Positions 1-7,610 of a stretch of 64,000 bases of DNA are shown piece after piece. Under the pieces are notes generated by a model. That model had not been told where the DNA came from. It saw nothing but the letters and a program-made list of their open reading frames with translations, and did not search any database. Position numbers and translations under genes: made by a program. Source of the DNA: Marinobacter sp. SS21 (GTDB lineage: Bacteria > Pseudomonadota > Gammaproteobacteria > Pseudomonadales > Oleiphilaceae); NCBI RefSeq assembly GCF_028369065.1, contig NZ_JAQNDA010000005.1, positions 1 to 64,000 of the forward strand, given 5' to 3'. Numbering within the stretch: the stretch's first letter is position 1; the number at the start of each line of letters is the position of its first letter.

Positions 1-1
1 G

Positions 2-142
2 CGGTTGCTGAACAAGGGGCGATTTACCTGCTGGGGACTGAGCTCCGCCAGTAGCGAGTACAGCCTTGCGGTGCTCAGCTACAACCTGATGCGGGCGATC
101 AACATTCTGGGTGTGAAAGGTATGCTGGCCAGGCTCGCCTGA
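2..142 (+). CDS. DDE transposase, C-terminal fragment (runs off left edge)
   Basis: An open frame enters from the left edge and stops at TGA 140-142, giving the last 46 residues of a protein. It ends with an SYNLMRAINILG-type helix, which resembles the C-terminus of IS4/IS5/IS1182-type DDE transposases. No catalytic residue lies inside the window, so family assignment is tentative, and whether the upstream gene is intact cannot be judged. It is followed within 50 bp by a hairpin terminator, consistent with the end of an inserted element abutting the pfk gene. Confidence 0.5.
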   Translation, partial: RLLNKGRFTCWGLSSASSEYSLAVLSYNLMRAINILGVKGMLARLA

Positions 143-191
143 CGGCGATTTTTGCCGGATCTGAGCCAATTCAGGTCGGACGCCTGGAACG

Positions 192-224
192 AAAAATGCC
201 CCGGAGAGAGTCCGGGGCATTTTT
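192..224. terminator. Bidirectional intrinsic terminator
   Basis: A perfect inverted repeat (AAAAATGCCCCGGA / TCCGGGGCATTTTT) with a 5-nt loop has a T-run on both strands. It sits between the rightward transposase fragment and the 3' end of the leftward phosphofructokinase gene and could serve both. Confidence 0.8.
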
Positions 225-304
225 GCTTGGCCGCCTGAAGGCTGTATAACTCGTTTTTACACAGCCTCATCAAGAGCGCCTTTTTAATGCGAGAGCCATG
301 TCGC

Positions 305-1567
305 CTAGATCTGGAACTCGGTCTTCAGCTTCTTCTCCACCAGCTCGTTACGCAGCTTGGCCACTTTCGGCAGGCCATTCTCGAATGGCGGAAAGCTTTC
401 CCCCTCGATCAGCGGCTGCAGGTACTCGCGGCAGTCCTGGGTGATGCCGAAGCCGTCATCGGTGATGTAGTGAATCGGCATTTTCTTTTCCTGGTTAGCC
501 ACTTCGCTGAGCGGTGATTCACCGATGTGCCAGCGATAGGGGGAAGACTGTTCCCGCACGATGGTGGGCATCAGCGCCTGTTTGCCGGCCAGGGCCATTT
601 CCACCGCGGCCTTGCCGACGGTGTAGGCTTGTTCGACATCAGTGGCAGAGGCAATGTGGCGGGCTGCCCGCTGCAGATAGTCGGCCACCGCCCAGTGGTA
701 CTTGTGACCCAGGGCCTGTTTCACCATGTTGGCCAGCGCCGGCGCCACGCCGCCGAGTTGGGTGTGGCCAAACGCATCCTTGGAGCCGGCCTCGGCAACG
801 AAACGGCCGTCCTCGTATTGGGCGCCCTCGGAGGCCACAACCACGCAGTAGCCGTAATTCGCCACGCAGAATTCCACCCGCTTGAGGAAGGCCTCGCGGT
901 CAAATGGTACTTCCGGGAACAGGATGATGTGGGGCGGTTCGCCCTCGCCACTGCCGGCGAGGCCGCCGGAGGCGGCAATCCAGCCAGCGTGACGGCCCAT
1001 CACCTCTAGGATGAACACCTTGGTGGAGGATTCGCTCATGGAGCGGATGTCCAGGCTGGCCTCCAGGGTGGAGGTGGCGATGTACTTGGCCACCGAGCCG
1101 AAACCCGGGCAGCAGTCGGTGAACGGCAAGTCGTTGTCGACGGTCTTGGGAACACCGATGCAGGTGATCGGATAGCCCATTTTTTCGCCCAGTTGGGACA
1201 CCTTGAATGCCGTGTCCTGGGAGTCGCCGCCGCCGTTGTAGAAGAAGTAGCCGATGTCGTGGGCGCGGAACACCTCGATCAGGCGTTCGTATTCGCGGCG
1301 ATTTTCGGTCAGGTTCTTCAGTTTGTAGCGACAGGAGCCAAAAGCGCCGCCTGGCGTGTGGAGCAGGGCCTGAATGGCGTCGTCGGTCTCCAGGCTGGTG
1401 TCGATCAGCTCTTCGCGCAGGGCGCCGATGATTCCGTTGCGTCCGGCGTAGACTTTGCCGATCTTGTCCGGGTGTTGCCGCGCGGTCTGGATGACCCCGC
1501 AGGCGCTGGCATTGATGACAGCGGTCACCCCGCCGGATTGGGCATAAAACGCATTCTTGATGGCCAT
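305..1567 (-). CDS. 6-phosphofructokinase, probably pyrophosphate-dependent
   Basis: This 420-residue protein of the PfkA superfamily (PF00365) interconverts fructose 6-phosphate and fructose 1,6-bisphosphate in glycolysis/gluconeogenesis. Visible motifs are the N-terminal phosphate-binding AQSGG, a GGGDSQDTA segment, the substrate loop PKTVDNDL and the MGRHAGWIAA motif. The Lys in PKTVDND and the overall length favour the PPi-using subgroup (EC 2.7.1.90) over ATP-PFK; that is inference from family knowledge. The start at 1567 (MAIKNAF) has an AGGAGG about 11 nt upstream. An in-frame TTG at 1618 would add 17 residues but is less convincing. It is divergent from mpl. Confidence 0.85.
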   Translation of the reverse strand: MAIKNAFYAQSGGVTAVINASACGVIQTARQHPDKIGKVYAGRNGIIGALREELIDTSLETDDAIQALLHTPGGAFGSCRYKLKNLTENRREYERLIEVFRAHDIGYFFYNGGGDSQDTAFKVSQLGEKMGYPITCIGVPKTVDNDLPFTDCCPGFGSVAKYIATSTLEASLDIRSMSESSTKVFILEVMGRHAGWIAASGGLAGSGEGEPPHIILFPEVPFDREAFLKRVEFCVANYGYCVVVASEGAQYEDGRFVAEAGSKDAFGHTQLGGVAPALANMVKQALGHKYHWAVADYLQRAARHIASATDVEQAYTVGKAAVEMALAGKQALMPTIVREQSSPYRWHIGESPLSEVANQEKKMPIHYITDDGFGITQDCREYLQPLIEGESFPPFENGLPKVAKLRNELVEKKLKTEFQI

Positions 1568-1730
1568 GTTGGCTGGCGCCTCCTGCTGGTTAAACGGTTG
1601 CCGCGCATGATACGTCAATCGGGGGTGTTTTTCATGGCTGGCAATGGAAAATCCCCGATCAAATTGCCCTTGACGCCGTGCAAGCGATACGGGAGTCTTG
1701 GCACCAATTATTCATTGGGTTGAGATTGTC

Positions 1731-3125
1731 ATGCATATACACATCCTGGGCATTTGTGGCACGTTTATGGGCAGTCTGGCGGTGCTCGCCCGGGAACTGG
1801 GGCATACGGTGACCGGGTCCGACCAGGGCGTCTACCCGCCGATGAGTACCCAGCTCGAAGCCCAGGGCATCGAGTTAATGGCGGGCTATGATCCGGCCCA
1901 CCTGGAGCCGGCGCCCGACCTGGTGCTGATTGGCAACGCCATGTCCCGTGGCAATCCCGAGGTCGAGGCCGTGCTCAACCGTAACCTTGACTATATGTCG
2001 GGGCCGGAATGGTTGGCGCGGGAGGTGCTGCGCACGCGCTGGGTGCTGGCGGTGGCGGGTACTCACGGCAAGACCACCACCACCTCCATGCTGTTGTGGA
2101 TACTGGAGCAGGCCGGGTTCGAGCCCGGCTACCTTGTGGGGGGCGTGCCTAAGGATTTCCCGGTGTCTGCCCGCCTGGGTAAGAGCGATTTCTTTGTGAT
2201 CGAGGCGGATGAGTATGACAGCGCCTTTTTCGACAAGCGCTCCAAGTTTGTCCATTACCGCCCGCGTACGGTCATCCTCAACAACCTGGAGTTTGATCAC
2301 GCCGATATCTTCGACGACCTCGAGGCCATCCAGCGCCAGTTTCACCATATGATCCGTACCGTGCCGTCCCAGGGCTTGCTGGTGCGACCGTCGCAGGATC
2401 TGGCTCTGGATCAGACTCTGGCGATGGGGTGCTGGAGCGGTGTGCAAACCACCGCCATCGGCAGCGAGGCGCAAACCACGGATTGGCGGGCCGAAATGCT
2501 GGTGGATGATGGCAGCGAGTTCGTGGTGATTCACCATGAACAACCCGTCGCCAACGTGCGGTGGTCGATGACCGGTCAGCACAATGTTCGCAATGCCCTA
2601 GCGGCCATTGCTGCCGCTCGCCACGTTGGCGTCACCCCGGACCACGCCATTGCCGCCTTGAACCGGTTTTCCGGTGTCAAGCGGCGGATGGAGCTGCTGG
2701 CGGATATCGAGGGGGTTCGGGTGTACGACGACTTTGCCCACCATCCCACCGCCATTGCCACAACCCTGGAAGGACTGCGCAACCGGGTTGGGGACGAGAC
2801 CATTGTGGCGTTGATCGAACCCCGCTCCAACACCATGCAGCAGGGCGTTCATCGGGCCGGTCTGCTGGCCAGCGCGGCGTTGGCGGACAAGGTGTTATGG
2901 GCCAACCTCAATCAACTGGAGTGGCTGGACCAACTGGTCGCGGAAGACCAGGAGGGCGGAGGCGAAGCGCCCCGTCACCGTGTGGAGGCGAGTGTTGAGG
3001 CGCTCATTGCCCGCACTCTGGAAGAGCTCACCCAGCCCTGCCATATTGTCATCATGAGTAACGGTGGCTTTGGCGGTATCCACGGCCAGCTGGTAACGGC
3101 GCTTGAACGCCAGCTACAGGCTTAA
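1731..3125 (+). CDS. mpl: UDP-N-acetylmuramate:L-alanyl-gamma-D-glutamyl-meso-diaminopimelate ligase
   Basis: Mpl is a cytoplasmic Mur ligase that reattaches recycled murein tripeptide to UDP-MurNAc using ATP, bypassing MurC-E. The 464-residue protein has the N-terminal Rossmann HILGICGTFMGSLA, the ATP P-loop GTHGKTTTT at residues 110-117, the central EADEYDSAFFDKRSK segment typical of Mpl, and a C-terminal ligase domain with DDFAHHPTAI. Length matches Escherichia coli Mpl. The ATG at 1731 fits the family N-terminus; an in-frame TTG 33 nt earlier is rejected. ubiX follows after a 37-bp gap on the same strand. Confidence 0.95.
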   Translation: MHIHILGICGTFMGSLAVLARELGHTVTGSDQGVYPPMSTQLEAQGIELMAGYDPAHLEPAPDLVLIGNAMSRGNPEVEAVLNRNLDYMSGPEWLAREVLRTRWVLAVAGTHGKTTTTSMLLWILEQAGFEPGYLVGGVPKDFPVSARLGKSDFFVIEADEYDSAFFDKRSKFVHYRPRTVILNNLEFDHADIFDDLEAIQRQFHHMIRTVPSQGLLVRPSQDLALDQTLAMGCWSGVQTTAIGSEAQTTDWRAEMLVDDGSEFVVIHHEQPVANVRWSMTGQHNVRNALAAIAAARHVGVTPDHAIAALNRFSGVKRRMELLADIEGVRVYDDFAHHPTAIATTLEGLRNRVGDETIVALIEPRSNTMQQGVHRAGLLASAALADKVLWANLNQLEWLDQLVAEDQEGGGEAPRHRVEASVEALIARTLEELTQPCHIVIMSNGGFGGIHGQLVTALERQLQA

Positions 3126-3162
3126 AGCGGGCTGTGACAGGCGTCGACATTGTGATGAAACC

Positions 3163-3810
3163 ATGACTCAAAGTTCCCGCAAGGTAATCAATCTGGCCAT
3201 TACCGGTGCCTCCGGGGCCCAGTATGGCTTGCGACTGCTGCAGTGCCTGCTCGCGGCCGGTTGTCAGGTCCACCTGATGGTGAGTCGGGCCGCCCAGGTG
3301 GTGATTGCCACGGAGACCGATCTGAGTTTGCCAGGCTCGCCCCAGGCCATGCAGAGCTACCTGGGCCACCATTTTCAGGCCGAGCCCGACCAGTTACTGG
3401 TGTTCGGCCGTGAGGACTGGTTTGCGCCCCCGGCCTCCGGCTCCGGCGCTCCGGCGCCTCTGGTTATCTGCCCCTGCAGCACCGGCACGCTGTCGGCGCT
3501 GGCAACCGGTGCCAGCAACAACCTGATCGAACGGGCAGGGGATGTCGCCTTGAAGGAGCGCAGGCCGTTGATCCTGGTGCCCCGGGAGGCCCCGTATTCC
3601 GAACTGCACCTGGACAACATGCTGCGCCTCACCCGGATGGGGGCGGTGATCGTGCCTGCCAGTCCGGGATTTTACCACCAGCCCGAAACGGTCGCCGATC
3701 TCATCGATTTCATCGTCGCCCGTCTGCTCGACCATTTGGGGCTCGGTCAGGAGCTGATGCCCCGCTGGGGGAACGAGCGGGTTGCCCGTAAACTGGGGCA
3801 TTCGGAGTAA
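3163..3810 (+). CDS. ubiX: Flavin prenyltransferase UbiX
   Basis: UbiX transfers dimethylallyl from DMAP to FMN to make prenyl-FMN, the cofactor of the UbiD decarboxylase in ubiquinone synthesis. The 215-residue protein shows the flavoprotein N-terminus with ITGASGAQYG (residues 13-22), the CPCSTGTLSALATGASNNL segment, and VPREAPYSELHLDNM, which carries conserved phosphate-binding and active-site residues. The start at 3163 (MTQSSRK) sits just before the conserved beta strand. It follows mpl closely and may be co-transcribed. Confidence 0.93.
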   Translation: MTQSSRKVINLAITGASGAQYGLRLLQCLLAAGCQVHLMVSRAAQVVIATETDLSLPGSPQAMQSYLGHHFQAEPDQLLVFGREDWFAPPASGSGAPAPLVICPCSTGTLSALATGASNNLIERAGDVALKERRPLILVPREAPYSELHLDNMLRLTRMGAVIVPASPGFYHQPETVADLIDFIVARLLDHLGLGQELMPRWGNERVARKLGHSE

Positions 3811-3953
3811 CGCCGAAGTGCCGGGCGCGCGGGTTACAGTCCCGGACGGCGGATTTGGTCAACCGGATTGATGCTTTTCACCATTGAGCAAACTCCGCTG
3901 CCACCACAGACTCTGTGAAATAACGTACAAGACCACATTCACAGAGGTTCAAC

Positions 3954-5093
3954 ATGATTCCACGCACTCTCTTTGACGCCGATCTGGAAGGTTTCCGCGA
4001 TTCCGTTCGCAAGTTCCTGGAACAGGAGGCGATCCCCTACCATGAGCAGTGGGAAAAGGACGGTCAGGTCAGCCGGGAACTCTGGACCAAGGCGGGTGAG
4101 CTGGGCTTCCTGTGTCCGACCACGCCGGAGGAATATGGCGGTGTCGGGGTGGATTTCCGTTACAGCGCGGTGGTGATGGAAGAAGTATCCCGCGCCGGTC
4201 TGTCTGGCATCGGCTGGGGGCTGCATTCCGATATCGTGGCGCCCTACATCCTCCATCACGGTACCGACGCCCAGCGACAGCACTACCTGCCCAAACTGGT
4301 CAGTGGCGAAATGATTGGTGCCATTGCCATGACCGAACCCGGTGCCGGCTCCGACCTTCAGGGCGTCAAAACCACGGCGATCAAGAACGGCGATCATTAC
4401 GTGTTGAACGGCTCGAAAACCTTCATCACCAACGGTCAGCTGGCGGACGTGGTGATTGTGGTGGCCAAGACCGATCCGAAAGAGGGCGCCAAGGGCACCA
4501 GCCTGTTCATCGTTGAGACCGCCTGGGAAGGTTTCCAGAAAGGTCAGAACCTGAACAAGGTGGGGATGAAGGCGCAGGACACCTCGGAGCTGTTTTTCCA
4601 GGACGTCAAGATTCCGGAAGGCAATCTGTTGGGCACCATGGAGGGACAGGGCTTCTTCCAGTTGATGCAGGAATTGCCGGCGGAGCGGCTGCAAGTGGCC
4701 ATTGCCGCCGTGGCGGCGGCCGAAGCGGCCTGGCAGTGGACCCTGGATTACGTCAAGGAGCGCAAGGCGTTCAGCAAGCCGGTGATCGCGTTCCAGAACA
4801 CCCGCTTCAAGATGGCGGAAATGAAAGCCGAGATTACCGCCGCTCGAGTCTTTGTCGACCGCTGCCTGGAGCTGCATCTGGAGAAGAAGCTCGATATTCC
4901 CACTGCCGCCATGCTCAAGCAGTGGACCACCGACCTGCAGTGTAAGGTGATGGACGAGTGTGTTCAGCTCCACGGTGGCTACGGTTACATGTGGGAATAC
5001 CCGATCGCCCGCGCCTGGGCCGATTCCCGGGTGCAGCGAATCTACGCGGGTACCAATGAAATCATGAAGGAGATCGTGGCCCGCTCTTTCTGA
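3954..5093 (+). CDS. Acyl-CoA dehydrogenase, long-chain (LCAD) type
   Basis: A 379-residue FAD flavoprotein that introduces the alpha-beta double bond into an acyl-CoA. The N-terminal helical domain starts at once; the FAD/substrate motif AMTEPGAGSDLQG follows near residue 125, then GSKTFITNG. The C-terminal QRIYAGTNEIMKEIVAR lacks the catalytic Glu of medium/short-chain enzymes (IYEGT). Instead the Glu of ELPAERL (about residue 244) sits where the base lies in LCAD and isovaleryl-CoA dehydrogenases. Substrate chain length is not determined. It stands alone, with its own terminator, and resembles the second dehydrogenase at 59383-60534. Confidence 0.92.
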   Translation: MIPRTLFDADLEGFRDSVRKFLEQEAIPYHEQWEKDGQVSRELWTKAGELGFLCPTTPEEYGGVGVDFRYSAVVMEEVSRAGLSGIGWGLHSDIVAPYILHHGTDAQRQHYLPKLVSGEMIGAIAMTEPGAGSDLQGVKTTAIKNGDHYVLNGSKTFITNGQLADVVIVVAKTDPKEGAKGTSLFIVETAWEGFQKGQNLNKVGMKAQDTSELFFQDVKIPEGNLLGTMEGQGFFQLMQELPAERLQVAIAAVAAAEAAWQWTLDYVKERKAFSKPVIAFQNTRFKMAEMKAEITAARVFVDRCLELHLEKKLDIPTAAMLKQWTTDLQCKVMDECVQLHGGYGYMWEYPIARAWADSRVQRIYAGTNEIMKEIVARSF

Positions 5094-5111
5094 AGCTGCT
5101 GAGATCAAGGC

Positions 5112-5149
5112 TAACCGGACCGGGTCGATGGGTCCGGTTACCTTTCTTT
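5112..5149 (+). terminator. Intrinsic terminator after acyl-CoA dehydrogenase
   Basis: A perfect 10-bp inverted repeat (TAACCGGACC / GGTCCGGTTA) with a 9-nt loop is followed by CCTTTCTTT, 19 bp past the stop codon of the acyl-CoA dehydrogenase gene. Confidence 0.8.
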
Positions 5150-5234
5150 ACAAATTGCCAAGCCAATCAAGGTTCCCGCTGGCAACTTCCCCTACAGTGT
5201 CACGACAACCAACAACAACACAACGGTTGCCATC

Positions 5235-7091
5235 ATGACACGTCTGCTTGCCCCGTTCCTGGTTTTGACCTTCCCGGCCTTGACCTTCCTCGCCCTGACC
5301 GGCTGCGGGGAGGAGTCCTCGCGCTCCCCACAGGATGGTCGCGATTTTGCGGCTCAGGACTATGTTGCCCCGGGAAGCTACAGTGGCGTGGTCATTGACG
5401 GCTACCTGCGCAATGCCCGGGTCTGGCTGGACCTCGATGGCGACTGGCAATACACCTCCGGCCCGGTGAGCGTGGTGTTGCCCTCCGGGGCCGAGGTTAC
5501 CCTGGCGCAAGGCGAGCCGACCACCATGACTGGTGCCGGCGGGCACTTTACCCTGGACACCACAGGGCTGATGCTGGACCCGATGGTGGCGCCCGATCTC
5601 GACCCCCGGGATTACCCGTTGATCGCATTGGCGGTGCCTGGCCAGACCGTGGATGAAAGCTACGGCGGTGGCCGTCTGGTGGAGCGGGCCTTCATGCTCA
5701 CGGCGATGCCTGGTATCCGTACCGTGACTCCGCTAACCACGTTGTTGCATTTCCGGGATGTGTCCGGCGTCACCCAGTCGCTGGCCGGCGCGGAGGCGCT
5801 GGCCGGCCTGTTTCGGGACATTAATCTACGCAGCGACTACATCCGGTCGGGGGATGCCCGTGCGCATGCCTATGCCCAGGCGTTTGCCCGCTTTCTGGCC
5901 CGGCAGTTTCCCGATGACGCCAGTGCGGCGCTGGCGGTCGGTGACGGTACCGAGCGGGTGTTGGCCGCCGAATCGGTACGGCTGATGGCAGTCTCTTTCG
6001 CCCGCAATGCCGGTGCTATCGTGGCGACGGTGGACGAGGCGGCACCGGCCGGTCATTACGAAAACGTGGATATTTCGGCGTTGGCATTGCCGTACGAGCC
6101 GCTCGATCTGAACAATCCGGTGCTGCTGTCGAAGCAGGTGGTGTACGCCCATGACAGCGATGGCAGCTTTCCCAGCCAGCGCGCCCAGTTGGAGAGGTCG
6201 GCGGAACTGCGGTTTGAGTACTCCGCCGACGGCCGCCTGCAAGCGGTGGTCGCGGAGGGCTGCATGACCCCGTCGATGAAAGAGATCGCCCGGCTGGCCA
6301 ACGCCAACGGCTACATGGCCGATACCGACATTCAGTGGCTGCCCGGCATCTCCCTGTCCCAGCTCAGTCAGTCCTACCTGGATGCCCCGGGCGACGACGA
6401 GCGTTTGCTGTTTGACTGGGACAATCGGGAGGCATTGTTCGAAACCACCACATCGTGTCAGGAGGGTTTGGTGGCCTCTGATCAGCTGGGCGGGGAGCCG
6501 GCCCTGCGCTTCCAGTGGACGGTGTCGGGTGGTAAGGTTGACTCGATCACCGACGGTGAGCGGACCCTGGTACCCGATTACCAGCAGGCCAGTTCGGCCT
6601 ATTGGGGCGGTGTGCTGAGCGGTGGTGCTGGCGACACTGTGTCCGTGCAGATGACCGGTGATCGGGTCTCCTGTGAGAGCGGTATCGGTGACGACATTGC
6701 GGCGTTGGATCGGGTGATCTCCGCCCAGCAGGCCTATATTTTCTCCGGCTACGACCCCCAGCCGGCGGCGTTTTCCGGGCTTATGCTCCAGTTTGATGAC
6801 CGTGGTAATACCGATCGTCTGCTCAGCCACAGCTTCCTGGACCCCGGCATTGCAGCGCTCCTTGGGCTGGACGCTGCTTATGGCTATCGTTGGCAGTACT
6901 TTTATCAGTCGGAAGGCGTTCGGCTCACCGACCTGCAGCCCAACCTTATTGAGGAGTCCTATTTGGAGCGGTACTCCGGCACTCATGCCTGTGGCAGTGG
7001 GGTGGATGATGTGCCAGCCAATGCGCTGTTTGCCCGGGTGTCGAGTATCTACGGGCGTTTGTCAGAGGTGCTGGCCGGCGATGTTCGGTAG
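5235..7091 (+). CDS. Large lipoprotein of unknown function
   Basis: A 618-residue protein with a lipoprotein signal peptide ending in the lipobox LTGC (Cys24), so it is probably anchored to a membrane from the periplasmic side. After a Ser/Asp-rich linker, the VIDGYLRNARVWLDLDGD stretch near residue 55 resembles the beta-sandwich openings of secreted lipoproteins of marine gammaproteobacteria; the rest is not recognised. Several Cys residues in the mature part may form disulfides. No clear Shine-Dalgarno is seen before the ATG. It stands alone between a terminator and tRNA-Leu. Function unknown. Confidence 0.75.
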   Translation: MTRLLAPFLVLTFPALTFLALTGCGEESSRSPQDGRDFAAQDYVAPGSYSGVVIDGYLRNARVWLDLDGDWQYTSGPVSVVLPSGAEVTLAQGEPTTMTGAGGHFTLDTTGLMLDPMVAPDLDPRDYPLIALAVPGQTVDESYGGGRLVERAFMLTAMPGIRTVTPLTTLLHFRDVSGVTQSLAGAEALAGLFRDINLRSDYIRSGDARAHAYAQAFARFLARQFPDDASAALAVGDGTERVLAAESVRLMAVSFARNAGAIVATVDEAAPAGHYENVDISALALPYEPLDLNNPVLLSKQVVYAHDSDGSFPSQRAQLERSAELRFEYSADGRLQAVVAEGCMTPSMKEIARLANANGYMADTDIQWLPGISLSQLSQSYLDAPGDDERLLFDWDNREALFETTTSCQEGLVASDQLGGEPALRFQWTVSGGKVDSITDGERTLVPDYQQASSAYWGGVLSGGAGDTVSVQMTGDRVSCESGIGDDIAALDRVISAQQAYIFSGYDPQPAAFSGLMLQFDDRGNTDRLLSHSFLDPGIAALLGLDAAYGYRWQYFYQSEGVRLTDLQPNLIEESYLERYSGTHACGSGVDDVPANALFARVSSIYGRLSEVLAGDVR

Positions 7092-7245
7092 CCATCCTCT
7101 GGGTGCAGCGTGAGTTAGGGTTGCGAGGCATGGTAAACGGAAACGCAACTGCACCCGAAAACCTTGCGGTGTCGGATAAGGCGTGGTCTTTAGTGAACTA
7201 TGTATGCTCGGGAATGTTTCTCGCCATTTCCTGGGGAAGGAAATG

Positions 7246-7330
7246 GTGCCGAGGAGAGGACTTGAACCTCCACGGGGTTGCCCCCACTAGCACCTGAAGC
7301 TAGCGTGTCTACCAATTTCACCACCTCGGC
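7246..7330 (-). tRNA. tRNA-Leu (anticodon CAG)
   Basis: On the minus strand an 85-nt cloverleaf is read: acceptor GCCGAGG paired with CCTCGGC, encoded CCA end, class II long variable arm, and anticodon stem CTAGC/GCTAG closing loop TTCAGGT, hence anticodon CAG. The sequence resembles the leucine CAG tRNA of Escherichia coli. A stable-RNA-type promoter lies upstream at 7371-7398. Confidence 0.95.
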
Positions 7331-7370
7331 AGGTGATTTGCAGAAGGTTGCCTGCTTTCTGATTACCCGC

Positions 7371-7398
7371 ATTCTACGGATAGTCTGTTGAAAATCAA
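7371..7398 (-). promoter_or_regulatory. Sigma-70 promoter of tRNA-Leu
   Basis: On the minus strand TTGATT (-35) and TAGAAT (-10) are separated by 16 nt, followed by a GC-rich discriminator (GCGGG). That is the usual shape of a stringently controlled stable-RNA promoter. It starts about 40 bp upstream of the tRNA 5' end. Confidence 0.6.
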
Positions 7399-7610
7399 GC
7401 GTTTCTGCCGTCGTTGAGGTTTGTCTCCTCAACCGATGGCGCGTACTTTAATCATTCGCTCTGTGGCTGTCAAACACTTTTTTCAATTTTCTTTGATGGC
7501 ACGTTAGGCAGGCTGCAGTGAGGGCGTTATACTCCAATCACATAGATTCAGGCCGCTCCACAACTTTTTGGCGCTAGCATGCCTCGGGCGGCCCCCAAAC
7601 AAGGTTCCTA

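Noticed and set aside
1570..1618. N-terminal extension of the phosphofructokinase starting at TTG 1618
   Set aside because: The extra residues are unlike the family and the ATG at 1567 has a good ribosome site.
3939..5108. A 389-codon open frame antisense to the acyl-CoA dehydrogenase
   Set aside because: A similar antisense frame also covers the paralogue at 59344-60675, which shows that it results from the sense codon pattern.
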